Assembly (NCBI GenBank): GCA_030750865.1
Contig: JASMHE010000012.1
Span: 1-64,000, forward strand
DNA length: 64,000 nucleotides
Source of the DNA: Alphaproteobacteria bacterium
GTDB lineage: Bacteria > Pseudomonadota > Alphaproteobacteria > Micavibrionales > Micavibrionaceae
Direction of reading: 5' to 3'
Every line of letters starts with the position of its first letter. Position 1 is the first letter of the stretch. Of this stretch, positions 1-8,146 are shown in pieces. The notes under the pieces were generated by a model. The model did not search any database. It was not told where the DNA came from and worked only from the letters and a program-made list of their open reading frames with translations. The translations under genes were made by a program, and so were the position numbers.

Positions 1-118
1 TTGCTTGGTAAGTTCATTGGGCTGTACTAAATAGGGTGAATTATACATTGCGGGTCGCACCTTGCGGTTGCACCGTGTGGTCTATGGTCTAAGGAACCTG
101 ATATATAAGGGAAATTAG

Positions 119-170
119 AAATAATGGTAGCGGGAGAGGGACTTGAACCCCCGACACAAGGATTATGATT
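119..170. repeat. attL: 52-bp copy of tRNA-Met 3' half
   Basis: Identical over 52 bases to 11304-11355. It contains the CCA end, T arm and part of the anticodon arm of a tRNA-Met in minus orientation, then diverges at 171, so it is a partial copy and not a functional tRNA. The identity ends inside the anticodon loop region, typical of the crossover site of tRNA-targeting tyrosine integrases. Confidence 0.92.
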
Positions 171-439
171 TGGCCCAAGGCTCGTCAGAAGCTGTTTGAC
201 TGTGTTTGATCTTGGCGTGTCTAACGCATGGTGAGTAATGCTCCGAGGTTATTAGCCTGTAATAACGCATCTTAACCTCTTCATATCAATTAACCGCCAC
301 TTTTACCCGAGGTTGTACCCCTAAAGTATGTTTCTATAAACACAATGGTAATTATTTATTTCAGCCAGTGTGTTGTAGTTTATTTGTTATATAAAAGCAG
401 GTAATGTGTTGGCTTGAATAAATTATGGAGGTTTCTATT
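171..439. other. Element left-end non-coding region with TACCC(C) pair
   Basis: No convincing gene. It holds two TACCC(C) blocks in the same orientation at 304-308 and 316-321, about one helical turn apart. They mirror a TACCCC pair near attR (11224-11240) and may be integrase arm-type sites. The stretch 375-400 is AT-rich with a TATAAA-like block that could serve as promoter for the small gene that follows. Confidence 0.4.
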
Positions 440-691
440 GTGATAAGAGTTAATAATTTAGATGATGCAAGGAAGTATCTTGATGAGTGGAGAAATAATA
501 TCAATGAATTTATTTTTCAACAAAACGCTGATCAGTCTATCGAGAATTATCCTGATATTGTTCAAGCTTTTAATGCAATGGAGAAAGCTTGGCTTGATTG
601 TTTTAAAGATCCATCGAATATCAATAAGATAACCAATAGAGATGAAGCTATTGTTGCATTAGGTGAAATTTTAAAAACCAATATTTTGTGA
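440..691 (+). CDS. Small unknown protein upstream of Septu-like pair
   Basis: Not recognised. An in-frame ATG exists at 425, but GGAGG at 427-431 is spaced 8 bases before the GTG at 440, so GTG 440 is the better start (83 residues). The product is acidic and looks mainly helical (MIRVNNLDDARKYLDEW at its start), with no signal peptide, membrane segment or catalytic motif visible. It lies 84 bp upstream of the ATPase gene on the same strand, so it may be co-transcribed and be an accessory or regulator of the defence pair; this is inference from position only. Confidence 0.55.
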   Translation: MIRVNNLDDARKYLDEWRNNINEFIFQQNADQSIENYPDIVQAFNAMEKAWLDCFKDPSNINKITNRDEAIVALGEILKTNIL

Positions 692-775
692 TCGTACCGT
701 TTTGTGATTATTAAGAGTATCAATGGAATTATGGTGTAGAGTCTAGATTAATCAAAAGTTAGAAAAGGGTTTGGT

Positions 776-2368
776 GTGCTCAACGGATTTACATTTAAAG
801 TTTTGTCAGCATTGGAAAGCTATAATTATAAGGATGCTAAGAATGAAGCTCATTTGATTATTGACGGTTGGGATGACTGGTTTGAATATTCTACATTGTT
901 CATATTAAAAGTTTTTGATGCCAATGGAGAGAAGCATTCAATCGGACCAGTAAAGATTGCTGAATTTGGAATTAAAAAAGGTGATTATTACAAAGCATCA
1001 GACTCTTTGCCTCGTGAGTTTTCAACGCTTCCTTATAAGTTTTTCTCTCTTGGTCAAGATGATAGTTATTTTGAATCTCTGAATGATTTGGGCGATAATT
1101 ATCGAGATCACATTTTTGCATGTTTACACGAAATATCAGTGGACGATGACCTTTATGCCCGAGCAATAGAGGAACCAGTTACTAAAGTGTCATTATTAAG
1201 AAGTGTATCGGTACTGAATGTTAAGGACCAGTATCAAAGACTAGCCTCTGGTGGGGCTCGGCTGACTGAGTATGACTTCTCGTATAGAATGCCAAGATTC
1301 CGAGGAAGCGAATTGGAAAGCCCTACGTTAACATTCAGTGTAAGACCTAACTCTTCTCCGCCTACCAATATGCATGTCGTTATAGGAAGAAACGGTGTTG
1401 GTAAAACAAATCTTTTAAGAAGTATGATTAGATCATTGTTAGACAAGCCATCTGCTCAGAATGGAATGTTTTTTGATGAATATGACATGGCTGTTCAACC
1501 AACAGAGATTTTTTCTAATTTGGTGTCAGTGACATTTAGTGCATTTGATCCTTTTGAGAATATTCGCGAGACTAAAGATACAACCAAGAGAATTAAATAC
1601 TCGTATATTGGTCTTCAGAGACCTCAAACTAATGACGGTAAACAACAGCTTCCGAAAAGTAGAGAGATGTTGGCAAATGAGTTTGTTAAAAGCGCTCAGT
1701 TCTGTATCAGTAGCGGTAGAAAAGCTCGGTGGGCTGATGCGGTTTCTTTCTTGGAGTATGATCAGCTTATAGCAGATTCTGGTATTAAAGATGAGGTTTG
1801 TGGTTTCCCTCTTGCTGAACAAGAGCAAGAAGATTGGGTGAAACGAGTGCGAAAGATATTTGGAAAATTCTCTTCTGGACATGCCATTGTGTTGCTCACA
1901 ATTACAAAATTAGTAGAAACGGTTGATGAAAAAACATTAGTGCTCATGGATGAGCCAGAAGCGTATCTACATCCGCCTTTGCAGTCTGCGTTTATACGCT
2001 CTATTTCTAATTTGTTAGTGCATAGGAACGGAGTTGGTATTCTGGCGACTCACTCGCCTGTTATCCTTCAAGAAGTTCCTAGTTCTTGTGTTTGGAAAAC
2101 ACATAGATTTGGGCAGGTTATTAAAGCGGATAAACCTCAAATAAAAACTTTTGGCGAAAGTGTGGGCGTGTTGACGAGTGAAGTTTTTGGTTTGGAGTTA
2201 ACGCATACGGGGTTTCATAAGATGATTGCCGAAGTTGTTGAGCAGGGGTTGACGTTTGAGCAAATTGTAGAAAATTTTGAAGGACAAATGGGTAAAGAGG
2301 CGCAGGCTATTAGCCTTGCTTTAACGGCTACTAGGGATGTGGGGGAGGATAGCTTTGAAGAAAATTGA
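776..2368 (+). CDS. AAA/ABC-type ATPase, PtuA-like (Septu-like defence)
   Basis: A 530-residue ATPase of the overcoming-lysogeny/RecF-like class. The P-loop GRNGVGKT lies near residue 203, Walker B LVLMDEPEAYLHP near 390, and the switch histidine ATHSPVI near 425. The first ~195 residues form a separate N-terminal region without a motif I recognise, so the ATPase is placed later in the chain than in a minimal PtuA. GTG 776 follows AAAAGGG with suitable spacing. It overlaps the next gene, an HNH nuclease, the two-gene arrangement known for Septu (PtuA ATPase and PtuB nuclease) and for some retron effectors; no reverse transcriptase is present here. By analogy the ATPase would form the scaffold that controls the nuclease during phage infection. 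The ATPase call is firm; the Septu name rests on architecture. Confidence 0.8.
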   Translation: MLNGFTFKVLSALESYNYKDAKNEAHLIIDGWDDWFEYSTLFILKVFDANGEKHSIGPVKIAEFGIKKGDYYKASDSLPREFSTLPYKFFSLGQDDSYFESLNDLGDNYRDHIFACLHEISVDDDLYARAIEEPVTKVSLLRSVSVLNVKDQYQRLASGGARLTEYDFSYRMPRFRGSELESPTLTFSVRPNSSPPTNMHVVIGRNGVGKTNLLRSMIRSLLDKPSAQNGMFFDEYDMAVQPTEIFSNLVSVTFSAFDPFENIRETKDTTKRIKYSYIGLQRPQTNDGKQQLPKSREMLANEFVKSAQFCISSGRKARWADAVSFLEYDQLIADSGIKDEVCGFPLAEQEQEDWVKRVRKIFGKFSSGHAIVLLTITKLVETVDEKTLVLMDEPEAYLHPPLQSAFIRSISNLLVHRNGVGILATHSPVILQEVPSSCVWKTHRFGQVIKADKPQIKTFGESVGVLTSEVFGLELTHTGFHKMIAEVVEQGLTFEQIVENFEGQMGKEAQAISLALTATRDVGEDSFEEN

Positions 2369-3185
2369 CGTAGCTAATATTAATTATGATGATTTGTTCG
2401 AGGCTTGTGTGACTAGCATGCAGCAGCCTAGACAGGCGTACCTACGAGCAGCTAAGCCCCAATTAGATTTGAATAACAATCAATATGAAACACATGCAGG
2501 ATTAGGAAGCCTTTATCAAGTCTCACAGCATACAGATATTACGAGTGACGTTGGCAAAGATGATATGGTCTATCTTTATGATGGGAAATTGTTAGATAAG
2601 GGTAGAGACTATTATAATCTTTTACTTGGTGCAGCTCCTTACGATACATGTCCTTTCTGTTCCCAGAGAAAAGTGAAATCATTAGATCATTATTTGCCCA
2701 AGACCTTGTATCCTAGTTTTTCTATTACCCCTCTGAATCTTATACCATGCTGTTCTGACTGTAATAAGGATAAAGGGACAAAAGACGCTAATACTGCTAG
2801 TGAACAGTTTCTTCACCCTTATTTTGATGATTTGAACGGGTTGATTTGGTTAAAGGCTGAATTGACACAGCGAATTCCAATTTCTTTTGTTTTCAGTGTA
2901 GTTGATATATCGTCTTTAGATTCAATTCTATATAATCGAATTTTACATCAGTTTGAGGTGTTAAATCTTGGTGCTTTATATGCCTCTCATGCCGCAGAAG
3001 AGTTTGAGAACATCAGAAGGATGCTTGTAAAGCTTCAATCTTGTCCTGATGATGGGGCGCTGGCTAAATATCTTCAGATGCAGTTAGATACTTATAAAAG
3101 TACTGATTTGAATTCTTGGGCTACAGCTATGTATGAAGCTCTCTTGAATTCGGAGTGGTTTCTTGAAATGGATTTAGACTACTGA
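2355..3185 (+). CDS. HNH endonuclease, PtuB-like (Septu-like defence)
   Basis: A zinc-finger HNH nuclease of about 276 residues. Cysteine pairs CPFC and CSDC flank LDHYLPK (the DH of the HNH site) and PLNLIPC, then CNKDKG, the usual order for this fold. An ATG at 2337 is in frame, but GGGGGAGG at 2341-2348 sits 6 bases before TTG 2355 (product begins MKKIDVANIN), so TTG is the likely start; the gene overlaps the ATPase by 14 bases, implying translational coupling. In Septu the partner nuclease cleaves nucleic acid when released or activated by the ATPase complex. The domain assignment is strong, the system name is inferred from the pair. Confidence 0.82.
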   Translation: MKKIDVANINYDDLFEACVTSMQQPRQAYLRAAKPQLDLNNNQYETHAGLGSLYQVSQHTDITSDVGKDDMVYLYDGKLLDKGRDYYNLLLGAAPYDTCPFCSQRKVKSLDHYLPKTLYPSFSITPLNLIPCCSDCNKDKGTKDANTASEQFLHPYFDDLNGLIWLKAELTQRIPISFVFSVVDISSLDSILYNRILHQFEVLNLGALYASHAAEEFENIRRMLVKLQSCPDDGALAKYLQMQLDTYKSTDLNSWATAMYEALLNSEWFLEMDLDY

Positions 3186-3338
3186 TAAGCCAAGTCATTT
3201 ATAAGAGTTTATCACAATGTTGTTTATGTTCTTTTGCGATGCAAGCTTTGTCTTTTAGTTAAAACCTTTTCAAACGCAACAGTTTGCGCTCGATAAACGA
3301 TATTGAGGAAATATCCGCACTTATCTTATTTTGCTTGC

Positions 3339-4508
3339 ATGGCAATGCAAAAACTTACAGCGAAATTTATAGAGAACATTCAATCGAATGGAAAACGGCA
3401 AGAGTTTTGCGACCCTTATTTGAAAGGGTTTGGACTTCGTGTCAGTAAAATGAACACAAAAACATTTTTCGTTCGTGTTCGTTATCGTGGCAAAACACAA
3501 AGACACACAATTGGTACTTACCCTTCATATTCTCTTTCTGAAGCTAGAGAGAAAGCGGCTGAGGTTATAGAACAAGCAGAAAAAGGAACGCTCCATAGTG
3601 TAGATGTTCAGAAGCTTACCATTAAAGAAGCATATGAACGTTTTATTGAGCTTTATGCCAAGGTTTATAATAAAGATTGGGCGATGTCAGATTCGCGTTT
3701 GAAGAAGTTCATGGCAGAATATGGTGGTATGGATTTAGCTGATCTTCACCGTAGAGATATTATTGCATTTTTAGATAAATTGGTGGCAGCTGGCACACCA
3801 ACTCAAGCTAATCGTGCACGTGCTGCATTAAGTAGGTTTCTAAATTGGTGTGTTGAGCGCACCTATATTGAGCACAGTCCTTGTCAAGGTGTTCCTAAAC
3901 CTGCAAAAGAGAAGCCAAGAGATCGTGTTTTAACGGATGATGAGATTTTGAAGGTGTTCAATATATCCGATGAGTTCTCCTATCCATTTGGTCCATTGTT
4001 TAAAGTTTTGATGCTAACAGCACAAAGGCGAGGAGAGGTATCAGGTATGCGATGGAGTGAATTGGATTTGCCTAATAAAACTTGGTCTCTTCCAAAAGAA
4101 CGTGCGAAGAATGGAAAAGCTCATATTGTTCCACTGTCTCCTTATGTCGTGGAAATTCTTGAGAGCTTACCACGATTTTTGTATTCTGATTTTGTCTTTA
4201 CAACGACTGGGGAAACACCTGTATCTGGACATGGTAAATATAAATACCGTCTTGATGAAGCTCTTGGTGTGAGTGATTGGGTTTTTCATGATTTTAGACG
4301 CACAGCAGCCTCTGGAATGGCACGCCTTGAAATACCACCATATGTTGTTGAAAAGGTACTTAATCATGTTTCTAGAACATTTTCAGGGGTACATGCTATA
4401 TATAACCGATATGGATATGATCGTGAGAAACGAGAAGCTCTGAATAAATGGGCTGAGTATGTGATTGGATTAGACGATGGAAATAAGCGACAAAGTATTC
4501 AAGGGTAA
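3339..4508 (+). CDS. int: P4-type tyrosine integrase (DUF4102 arm-binding domain)
   Basis: Site-specific recombinase that would integrate and excise the element at tRNA-Met. The N-terminus MQKLTAKFIEN, GFGLRV and YRGKTQRHTIGTYP form the DUF4102 arm-type DNA-binding domain; a core-binding domain covers roughly residues 85-180; the catalytic domain shows QRRGEV (first arginine), HDFRRTA (H-x-x-R) and the nucleophile region AIYNRYGY near the C-terminus. The frame is open from TTG 3303, but family members begin just before the LTA motif, so ATG 3339 (or 3345) is preferred; neither has a good ribosome binding site. Length (about 389) is normal. It lies 3.1 kb from attL. Confidence 0.93.
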   Translation: MAMQKLTAKFIENIQSNGKRQEFCDPYLKGFGLRVSKMNTKTFFVRVRYRGKTQRHTIGTYPSYSLSEAREKAAEVIEQAEKGTLHSVDVQKLTIKEAYERFIELYAKVYNKDWAMSDSRLKKFMAEYGGMDLADLHRRDIIAFLDKLVAAGTPTQANRARAALSRFLNWCVERTYIEHSPCQGVPKPAKEKPRDRVLTDDEILKVFNISDEFSYPFGPLFKVLMLTAQRRGEVSGMRWSELDLPNKTWSLPKERAKNGKAHIVPLSPYVVEILESLPRFLYSDFVFTTTGETPVSGHGKYKYRLDEALGVSDWVFHDFRRTAASGMARLEIPPYVVEKVLNHVSRTFSGVHAIYNRYGYDREKREALNKWAEYVIGLDDGNKRQSIQG

Positions 4509-4515
4509 AAATCTT

Positions 4516-5121
4516 ATGAAGCCTGAAGATGTTTTTAACCTCTTGGGGGCAGAAATCTATGCAGGAGAATGGTCAGAGTGGCCTTTGAAAGTATTAGCCA
4601 CACGCAAAAACTCTTTCAAGCTGTCAGGTAAAGAATATCGTTGGAATAAGTATATGGCTGATCAAGTTTTTAAAAAGCTTGGTCAGTTTCTACAGGAAGA
4701 CAATGTTACAATATGTGTGCCTTCGAAGTCATTTGATGAAGATTCTTGCGCTGTTGTTGATGAAGAATGGAAACATCCGCATTTCCGAATATCGAGAGAT
4801 TTCTTTTTGATTGAGCAAGAAATAGATCCTAAATATGGGAGTATAGATTTAAGCAGAAGGTATTTTCGGATAGAAATGCCAAAAGATGAGAACCCAATGT
4901 CATTTAAAAAGGCAGGGGTAAAGCCTAAGCATGACAAAGAACATATGCGGTCTATTTTTTTAGAGGTTTCTGAGACAATAGAAGGGAAGATAACGCATGA
5001 AAATTATGCGTATCATCTTACAAAATTTTTAGGTAGAGCAGATACGCCTAAAAGTAGCTGGGTTGGTGAGCATTTATCTGAAGAAATAAAGGAAGAGAAT
5101 ATCAAGCGTGGTCACGCTTAG
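4516..5121 (+). CDS. Hypothetical protein between integrase and alpA
   Basis: About 201 residues, not recognised. An upstream in-frame ATG at 4477 would overlap the integrase by 32 bases; ATG 4516 has AAGGG at 4501-4505 and starts MKPEDVFNLLG, so I prefer it. The protein is rich in charged and aromatic residues, without signal peptide, membrane helix or catalytic motif I can name. Codon bias and AT content match the rest of the element. It follows the integrase by 7 bases, so it is probably in the same transcript. Confidence 0.65.
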   Translation: MKPEDVFNLLGAEIYAGEWSEWPLKVLATRKNSFKLSGKEYRWNKYMADQVFKKLGQFLQEDNVTICVPSKSFDEDSCAVVDEEWKHPHFRISRDFFLIEQEIDPKYGSIDLSRRYFRIEMPKDENPMSFKKAGVKPKHDKEHMRSIFLEVSETIEGKITHENYAYHLTKFLGRADTPKSSWVGEHLSEEIKEENIKRGHA

Positions 5122-5126
5122 GCGGC

Positions 5127-5146
5127 AACCGCTAATATTAGCGGTT
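5127..5146. promoter_or_regulatory. Perfect 20-bp palindrome before alpA
   Basis: Two 10-base arms (AACCGCTAAT and its exact complement) meet with no spacer. It starts 5 bases after the stop of the preceding gene and lies about 75 bases before the AlpA-like gene. No T-run follows directly, so an operator for a dimeric regulator is at least as likely as a terminator. Confidence 0.5.
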
Positions 5147-5221
5147 AGGTTATTTCACATACCTCGAAAAAAATATGATTAATAAATAGCTCCTTTCATT
5201 TCAAACAAAAAGGAGTAAAAA

Positions 5222-5434
5222 ATGAATGGTAATCAAAGAACCTTGCTCACTCGAAGCGATTTAGCGGAAATGGGCATCTCATATTCAAATTCACATCTTC
5301 TAAAATTGGAAAAAGACGAGTTATTCCCTAAGCGGATATATCTTAGTGCCCAAAAAGTATGTTGGGATTTAACAGAGGTGAATGATTGGCTTGGGACACA
5401 GCGTGCAAGACGTGGAGGTGTTCATCATGGCTAA
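5222..5434 (+). CDS. AlpA-like HTH regulator
   Basis: A 70-residue MerR/AlpA-type helix-turn-helix protein: LLTRSDLAEMGISYSNSHLLKLEKDELFPKR, split here as helix-turn-helix plus wing, followed by WDLTEVNDWL, the usual C-terminal helix. A strong AAAGGAG precedes the ATG. In P4-like satellites and integrative elements AlpA proteins activate integrase/excisionase expression or act as excisionase. It sits between the integrase block and the replication genes, with the palindrome at 5127-5146 upstream as a possible binding site. Its end overlaps the start of the primase by 8 bases. Confidence 0.8.
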   Translation: MNGNQRTLLTRSDLAEMGISYSNSHLLKLEKDELFPKRIYLSAQKVCWDLTEVNDWLGTQRARRGGVHHG

Positions 5435-5939
5435 TAACTTCAAACTTACAGATAACATGTTGTCACGGAGAGTACGTAAGGCTGCCTTAGCATACGCAAG
5501 GGCAGGTGTTCCTGTGTTTCCAGTTTTTGGTATTGAAGATGGTAAATGTCTGTGTGGTAAAAAGAACTGCGAACATGAAGGGAAACACCCTGTTGTGAAA
5601 GGTGGCTTTAAAGAAGCAACAATTGACTCTGACCAGATTAAGCAATGGTGGGAAGAATATCCAAAATCAAACATTGGAAGCCCTCTAGTCGAAGGATTAT
5701 TTGCCTTAGACTTTGATGGAAAGAAAGGTAAGAAAGCTTTTGAAGATTTAGGGTTGGAAGAATTTGAAACTCTTCGAGCGACAACAGGTAAGGGGTTTCA
5801 TCTTTATGTTCATGCGGAATTAAAGGCGAAGAATGATGCTATGTCTGGTTTGGACATTCGAGGTGGTGGAGAAGGTGGTTATATCATCCTTCCGCCAAGT
5901 CGGCACGTGTCTGGTAAACGCTATCAATGGGAGGTTTGA
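5427..5939 (+). CDS. Primase-polymerase N-terminal domain protein (Prim-Pol)
   Basis: A 170-residue single-domain protein of the bifunctional DNA primase/polymerase family. Visible hallmarks are AYARAGVPVFPVFG, KHPVVKGGFKEAT, the acidic metal motif ALDFDGKKG, and GKGFHLYVHA with IRGGGEGGYIILPPS. GGAGG lies before ATG 5427; an upstream in-frame start at 5382 lies deep inside alpA and is unlikely. The protein ends right after the Prim-Pol domain; the primase C-terminal part and ATPase are encoded by the next gene, starting 2 bases after this stop. Together they probably prime and unwind element DNA, as pri-rep of satellites does. A small Cys pair (CLCGKKNCEH) near residue 34 may bind zinc, as in relatives. 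Confidence 0.88.
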   Translation: MANNFKLTDNMLSRRVRKAALAYARAGVPVFPVFGIEDGKCLCGKKNCEHEGKHPVVKGGFKEATIDSDQIKQWWEEYPKSNIGSPLVEGLFALDFDGKKGKKAFEDLGLEEFETLRATTGKGFHLYVHAELKAKNDAMSGLDIRGGGEGGYIILPPSRHVSGKRYQWEV

Positions 5940-5941
5940 TT

Positions 5942-7195
5942 ATGAAGTATGCAAAGAAACTACCTGATGAAATTGTTCAAAAGCTGTCGTCAAAAAAGAA
6001 AGTGAGTGCCGAGCTCCCAGACAAGAAGGGGACGTTTGGCGAAGGAGAACGCAATGATGGTTTATTTAAGCTTACATGCTCTTTGAGACGGCAGAGTATG
6101 AATATGCCAGCGATAAGAAAAGTCGTTAGAAGGGTAAACAAAACACTCTGTAGACCACCTTTGTCAGAAAAAGAACTTGCGGACGTGTTTAAGAGTAGCA
6201 TGCGTTACGATAAAGACGCTTCGGCTGAATTTATCTGTATGTCAGAAATCAAGAGTCAGAAAGTTGAATGGTTCTGGTATCCGTACATGCCTAGCGGTTG
6301 TATAGTCTTTCTTGATGGGCATCCAGGACGTGGTAAATCATATTTTACAATGTGGCTTGCGGCTTTATGTTCAAATGGTGGCACGTTGCCATTCAGCAAT
6401 GAGAAGATATCGAAGCGACGTGTGTTGATTTTGAATGCAGAAGATGATCCTGAACGAACAATGCGTCCCAGATTGGAGAAGGCGGGAGCTGATTTGTCCG
6501 CGGGTAATATTCATTTTCAGGGAGAGTTTAAGCCTCTTTCTGAAGAAGGGATACAGATACTTGAAGCCAAGATAATCAGTTTTAAACCAAGTCTTATCAT
6601 TATTGATCCATTGCTCACCTACATGAGTAGTGATGTGGATGCACATCGATTTGATCAAGTCACTAAATTCCTGACATATATTGATCAACTAGCGCGTGCG
6701 CATAATGTGTGCGTAATTGGTATTCGCCATATGACGAAGTCTGGCGGGGAGCATGCAATCAATAAAGGCATAGGCTCAATCGGTTTTGCTGCTCGTGCTC
6801 GATCTGTGTTGCATATAGGGGCGTCTCGTGATGATCCTGATGTAAAAGGTTTCGCGCATGTAAAGAGTAATTGGTCAGAAACTGGCGATACACTCTTGTA
6901 CAAACTTGAAGGGGGCTCTAAGACGGATTGGCCGAAGTTAGAGTGGGTTGAGGTTGCTGATTACTCTGCGGATTCCCTTGACCCTATTCAATCAGTCGGC
7001 AGGCCAAAGGCGCAAGCCGATTTATCCGATATCTTAATTAAGATACTTGGTGTGGGTACTAAGGGTATCAAAGACATTATGAGTGATTTGGATGTTCGTG
7101 GTGTGACTGTGAGTAAAAGCGTTGTCAATCGTGAGTTGAGGCTTATCGCTGATTGCGAGGGAAAAGGTCCAAAGGCGAGATGGCGTTTAAGATAA
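5942..7195 (+). CDS. RecA-fold ATPase/helicase with PriCT-like N-terminus
   Basis: A 417-residue RepA/AAA_25-type ATPase. Residues about 20-85 resemble a primase C-terminal helical domain (LFKLTCSLRRQSMN, LSEKELADVFKSS). The ATPase has Walker A DGHPGRGKSYF, ILNAEDDPERTMRPRL, Walker B LIIIDPLLTYM and VIGIRHMTKSGG, typical of hexameric RepA-like helicases. The C-terminal ~70 residues look like a winged helix. GGGAGG precedes ATG 5942; the in-frame ATG at 5927 overlaps the primase and lacks a site. It is coupled to the Prim-Pol gene and is likely the replication helicase or loader of the element. Confidence 0.85.
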   Translation: MKYAKKLPDEIVQKLSSKKKVSAELPDKKGTFGEGERNDGLFKLTCSLRRQSMNMPAIRKVVRRVNKTLCRPPLSEKELADVFKSSMRYDKDASAEFICMSEIKSQKVEWFWYPYMPSGCIVFLDGHPGRGKSYFTMWLAALCSNGGTLPFSNEKISKRRVLILNAEDDPERTMRPRLEKAGADLSAGNIHFQGEFKPLSEEGIQILEAKIISFKPSLIIIDPLLTYMSSDVDAHRFDQVTKFLTYIDQLARAHNVCVIGIRHMTKSGGEHAINKGIGSIGFAARARSVLHIGASRDDPDVKGFAHVKSNWSETGDTLLYKLEGGSKTDWPKLEWVEVADYSADSLDPIQSVGRPKAQADLSDILIKILGVGTKGIKDIMSDLDVRGVTVSKSVVNRELRLIADCEGKGPKARWRLR

Positions 7196-7202
7196 ATGAA
7201 GT

Positions 7203-7252
7203 AGTCGTGTCAAAATTATTCGCGCATAATAATGACACGACTCTTTCTTATT
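7203..7252 (+). terminator. Rho-independent terminator after helicase gene
   Basis: The arm AGTCGTGTCA (7203-7212) plus TTATT pairs with AATAATGACACGACT (7228-7242), with a small bulge and a 7-base loop, followed by CTTTCTTATT. It ends the alpA-primase-helicase transcript, 8 bases after the helicase stop. Confidence 0.75.
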
Positions 7253-7460
7253 ACTTCGCGGTTTTTAATATGTTCATTGCCTCGTCCAGTGCTTTCGATC
7301 CTTTTGACCAAATCCATGCTGTTCTCGGTTTGTGATGTTTGGTTAGGTTCGGATTCTTCTTTTCATCCTTTGCGGCTTCACGCAGTAACATACGCGACAG
7401 ACGCGGACAGAGTTTGTGCTCTTTGCAGATTTCTTTCAGTGTAATTGTTTGAGTAGTCAT
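7251..7460 (-). CDS. Small conserved-looking element protein
   Basis: A 69-residue basic protein convergent with the helicase gene. The frame is open from 7508, but AAGGAGAT lies directly upstream of ATG 7460 (product MTTQTITLKEICKEHKL...), which decides the start. The pattern LKEICKEHKLCPRLSRMLLR looks like a helix-turn-helix, followed by AWIWSKGSKALDEA. I recall proteins of this type from small mobile elements, without an assigned role; a DNA-binding or copy-control role is inference. Its 5' side opens onto a long non-coding region. Confidence 0.7.
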   Translation of the reverse strand: MTTQTITLKEICKEHKLCPRLSRMLLREAAKDEKKNPNLTKHHKPRTAWIWSKGSKALDEAMNILKTAK

Positions 7461-8146
7461 ATTGATCTCCTTCTTTTGTTTCAAACATGAAGACCATAAG
7501 ACAGTCATCGCAATATCTCAGCGAAAACTCGCAATAGGGCTCTTAGACCGACACACTGATAAATGATCATTTTTTAATAGGTTTTCACCGCTTGCTTGGA
7601 TTCGGGTTTGGTAAGTGATGATTGCTAACGGGTATCATACGGGAAATTGTTGCTCTTATTTTTCCGAATGAAGATACACCTATGAAAACTTAAGCATAGA
7701 GTGAGATGCATTCTTATTCAGAAAGTGACCTATGGGAAACATGCTCTACAAAAAGCCATTAAACGGCCATTATTAAATGGCGTAGGCGGCTGAGAGAATT
7801 ATTCTGGTGTATTGTGGTGTAATTGTATTTCTAGGCACGTGTACGGTCATTTCTGGCGAATATATGCAACTAATATCAGCTTTGAGAGCGTAGCCCCTTC
7901 CATTCTTCTCCAAATCAAACTATCCTGACATTGAAGTTGTTACGCAGCAACTTTGGGGCTTTACAACCTCGACAATAGTGGTTTTTGCATCAACCAAAAA
8001 AAGATGCGTCCTTGACCTATGGTCGGGAAGCTTGTGCTATACAACAGGCTTCACGGCTAAAATCACAAGGATCGTCTATTGTCGATTTGTAAACTTCCCG
8101 ACTGCCAGTCAAGTTATCCGCGGGGGCGCACCGCAGGGAGTTTGCC
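7461..8146. other. Non-coding region of the element with several hairpins
   Basis: No supported reading frame in about 690 bases. Visible structure: GCCATT-loop-AATGGC at 7766-7781 with another GCCATT at 7755; an arm pair AAGTTGTT/AGCAACTT around 7935-7955; and a multi-branched fold at 8022-8102 described separately. The region lies between the 5' end of the small minus-strand gene and the GIY-YIG gene, so it must hold the promoter of the former. An origin of replication is possible, because the primase and helicase lie next to it, but I see no clear iteron array. Confidence 0.45.
8022..8102 (+). ncRNA. Candidate structured leader RNA upstream of GIY-YIG gene
   Basis: GTCGGGAAG (8022-8030) is exactly complementary to CTTCCCGAC (8094-8102), extendable by one G-U pair. 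CTTGTG (8031-8036) pairs with CACAAG (8065-8070), directly stacked on the first stem, and ATCG/CGAT forms a third short stem inside. Such nested, coaxial pairing is more than a simple hairpin. The fold ends 45 bases before the GIY-YIG coding frame. Function unknown; a cis-regulatory leader or small RNA is inference. Confidence 0.4.

Noticed and set aside
1-118. Possible end of another gene or element left of attL
   Set aside because: No frame, repeat or RNA feature in 118 bases is strong enough to name; treated as host flank.
119-170. Second tRNA-Met gene
   Set aside because: Only the 3' half is present; the D arm and 5' acceptor strand are missing, so it is an att copy.
1526-1947. Minus-strand frames inside the ATPase gene
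   Set aside because: They overlap a full-length gene with clear motifs and carry no ribosome site or domain; shadows.
440-3185. Retron with PtuA/PtuB effectors
   Set aside because: No reverse transcriptase frame exists in the element, so only the ATPase-HNH pair is supported.
7153-7444. Plus-strand frames after the helicase gene
   Set aside because: They cross the terminator at 7203-7252 and lie antisense to a small gene with a strong ribosome site.
8021-8106. tRNA-like structure ending in GCCA
   Set aside because: The outer stem mimics an acceptor arm, but there is no GG in the D loop, no anticodon arm of proper size and no TTCGA-type T arm.
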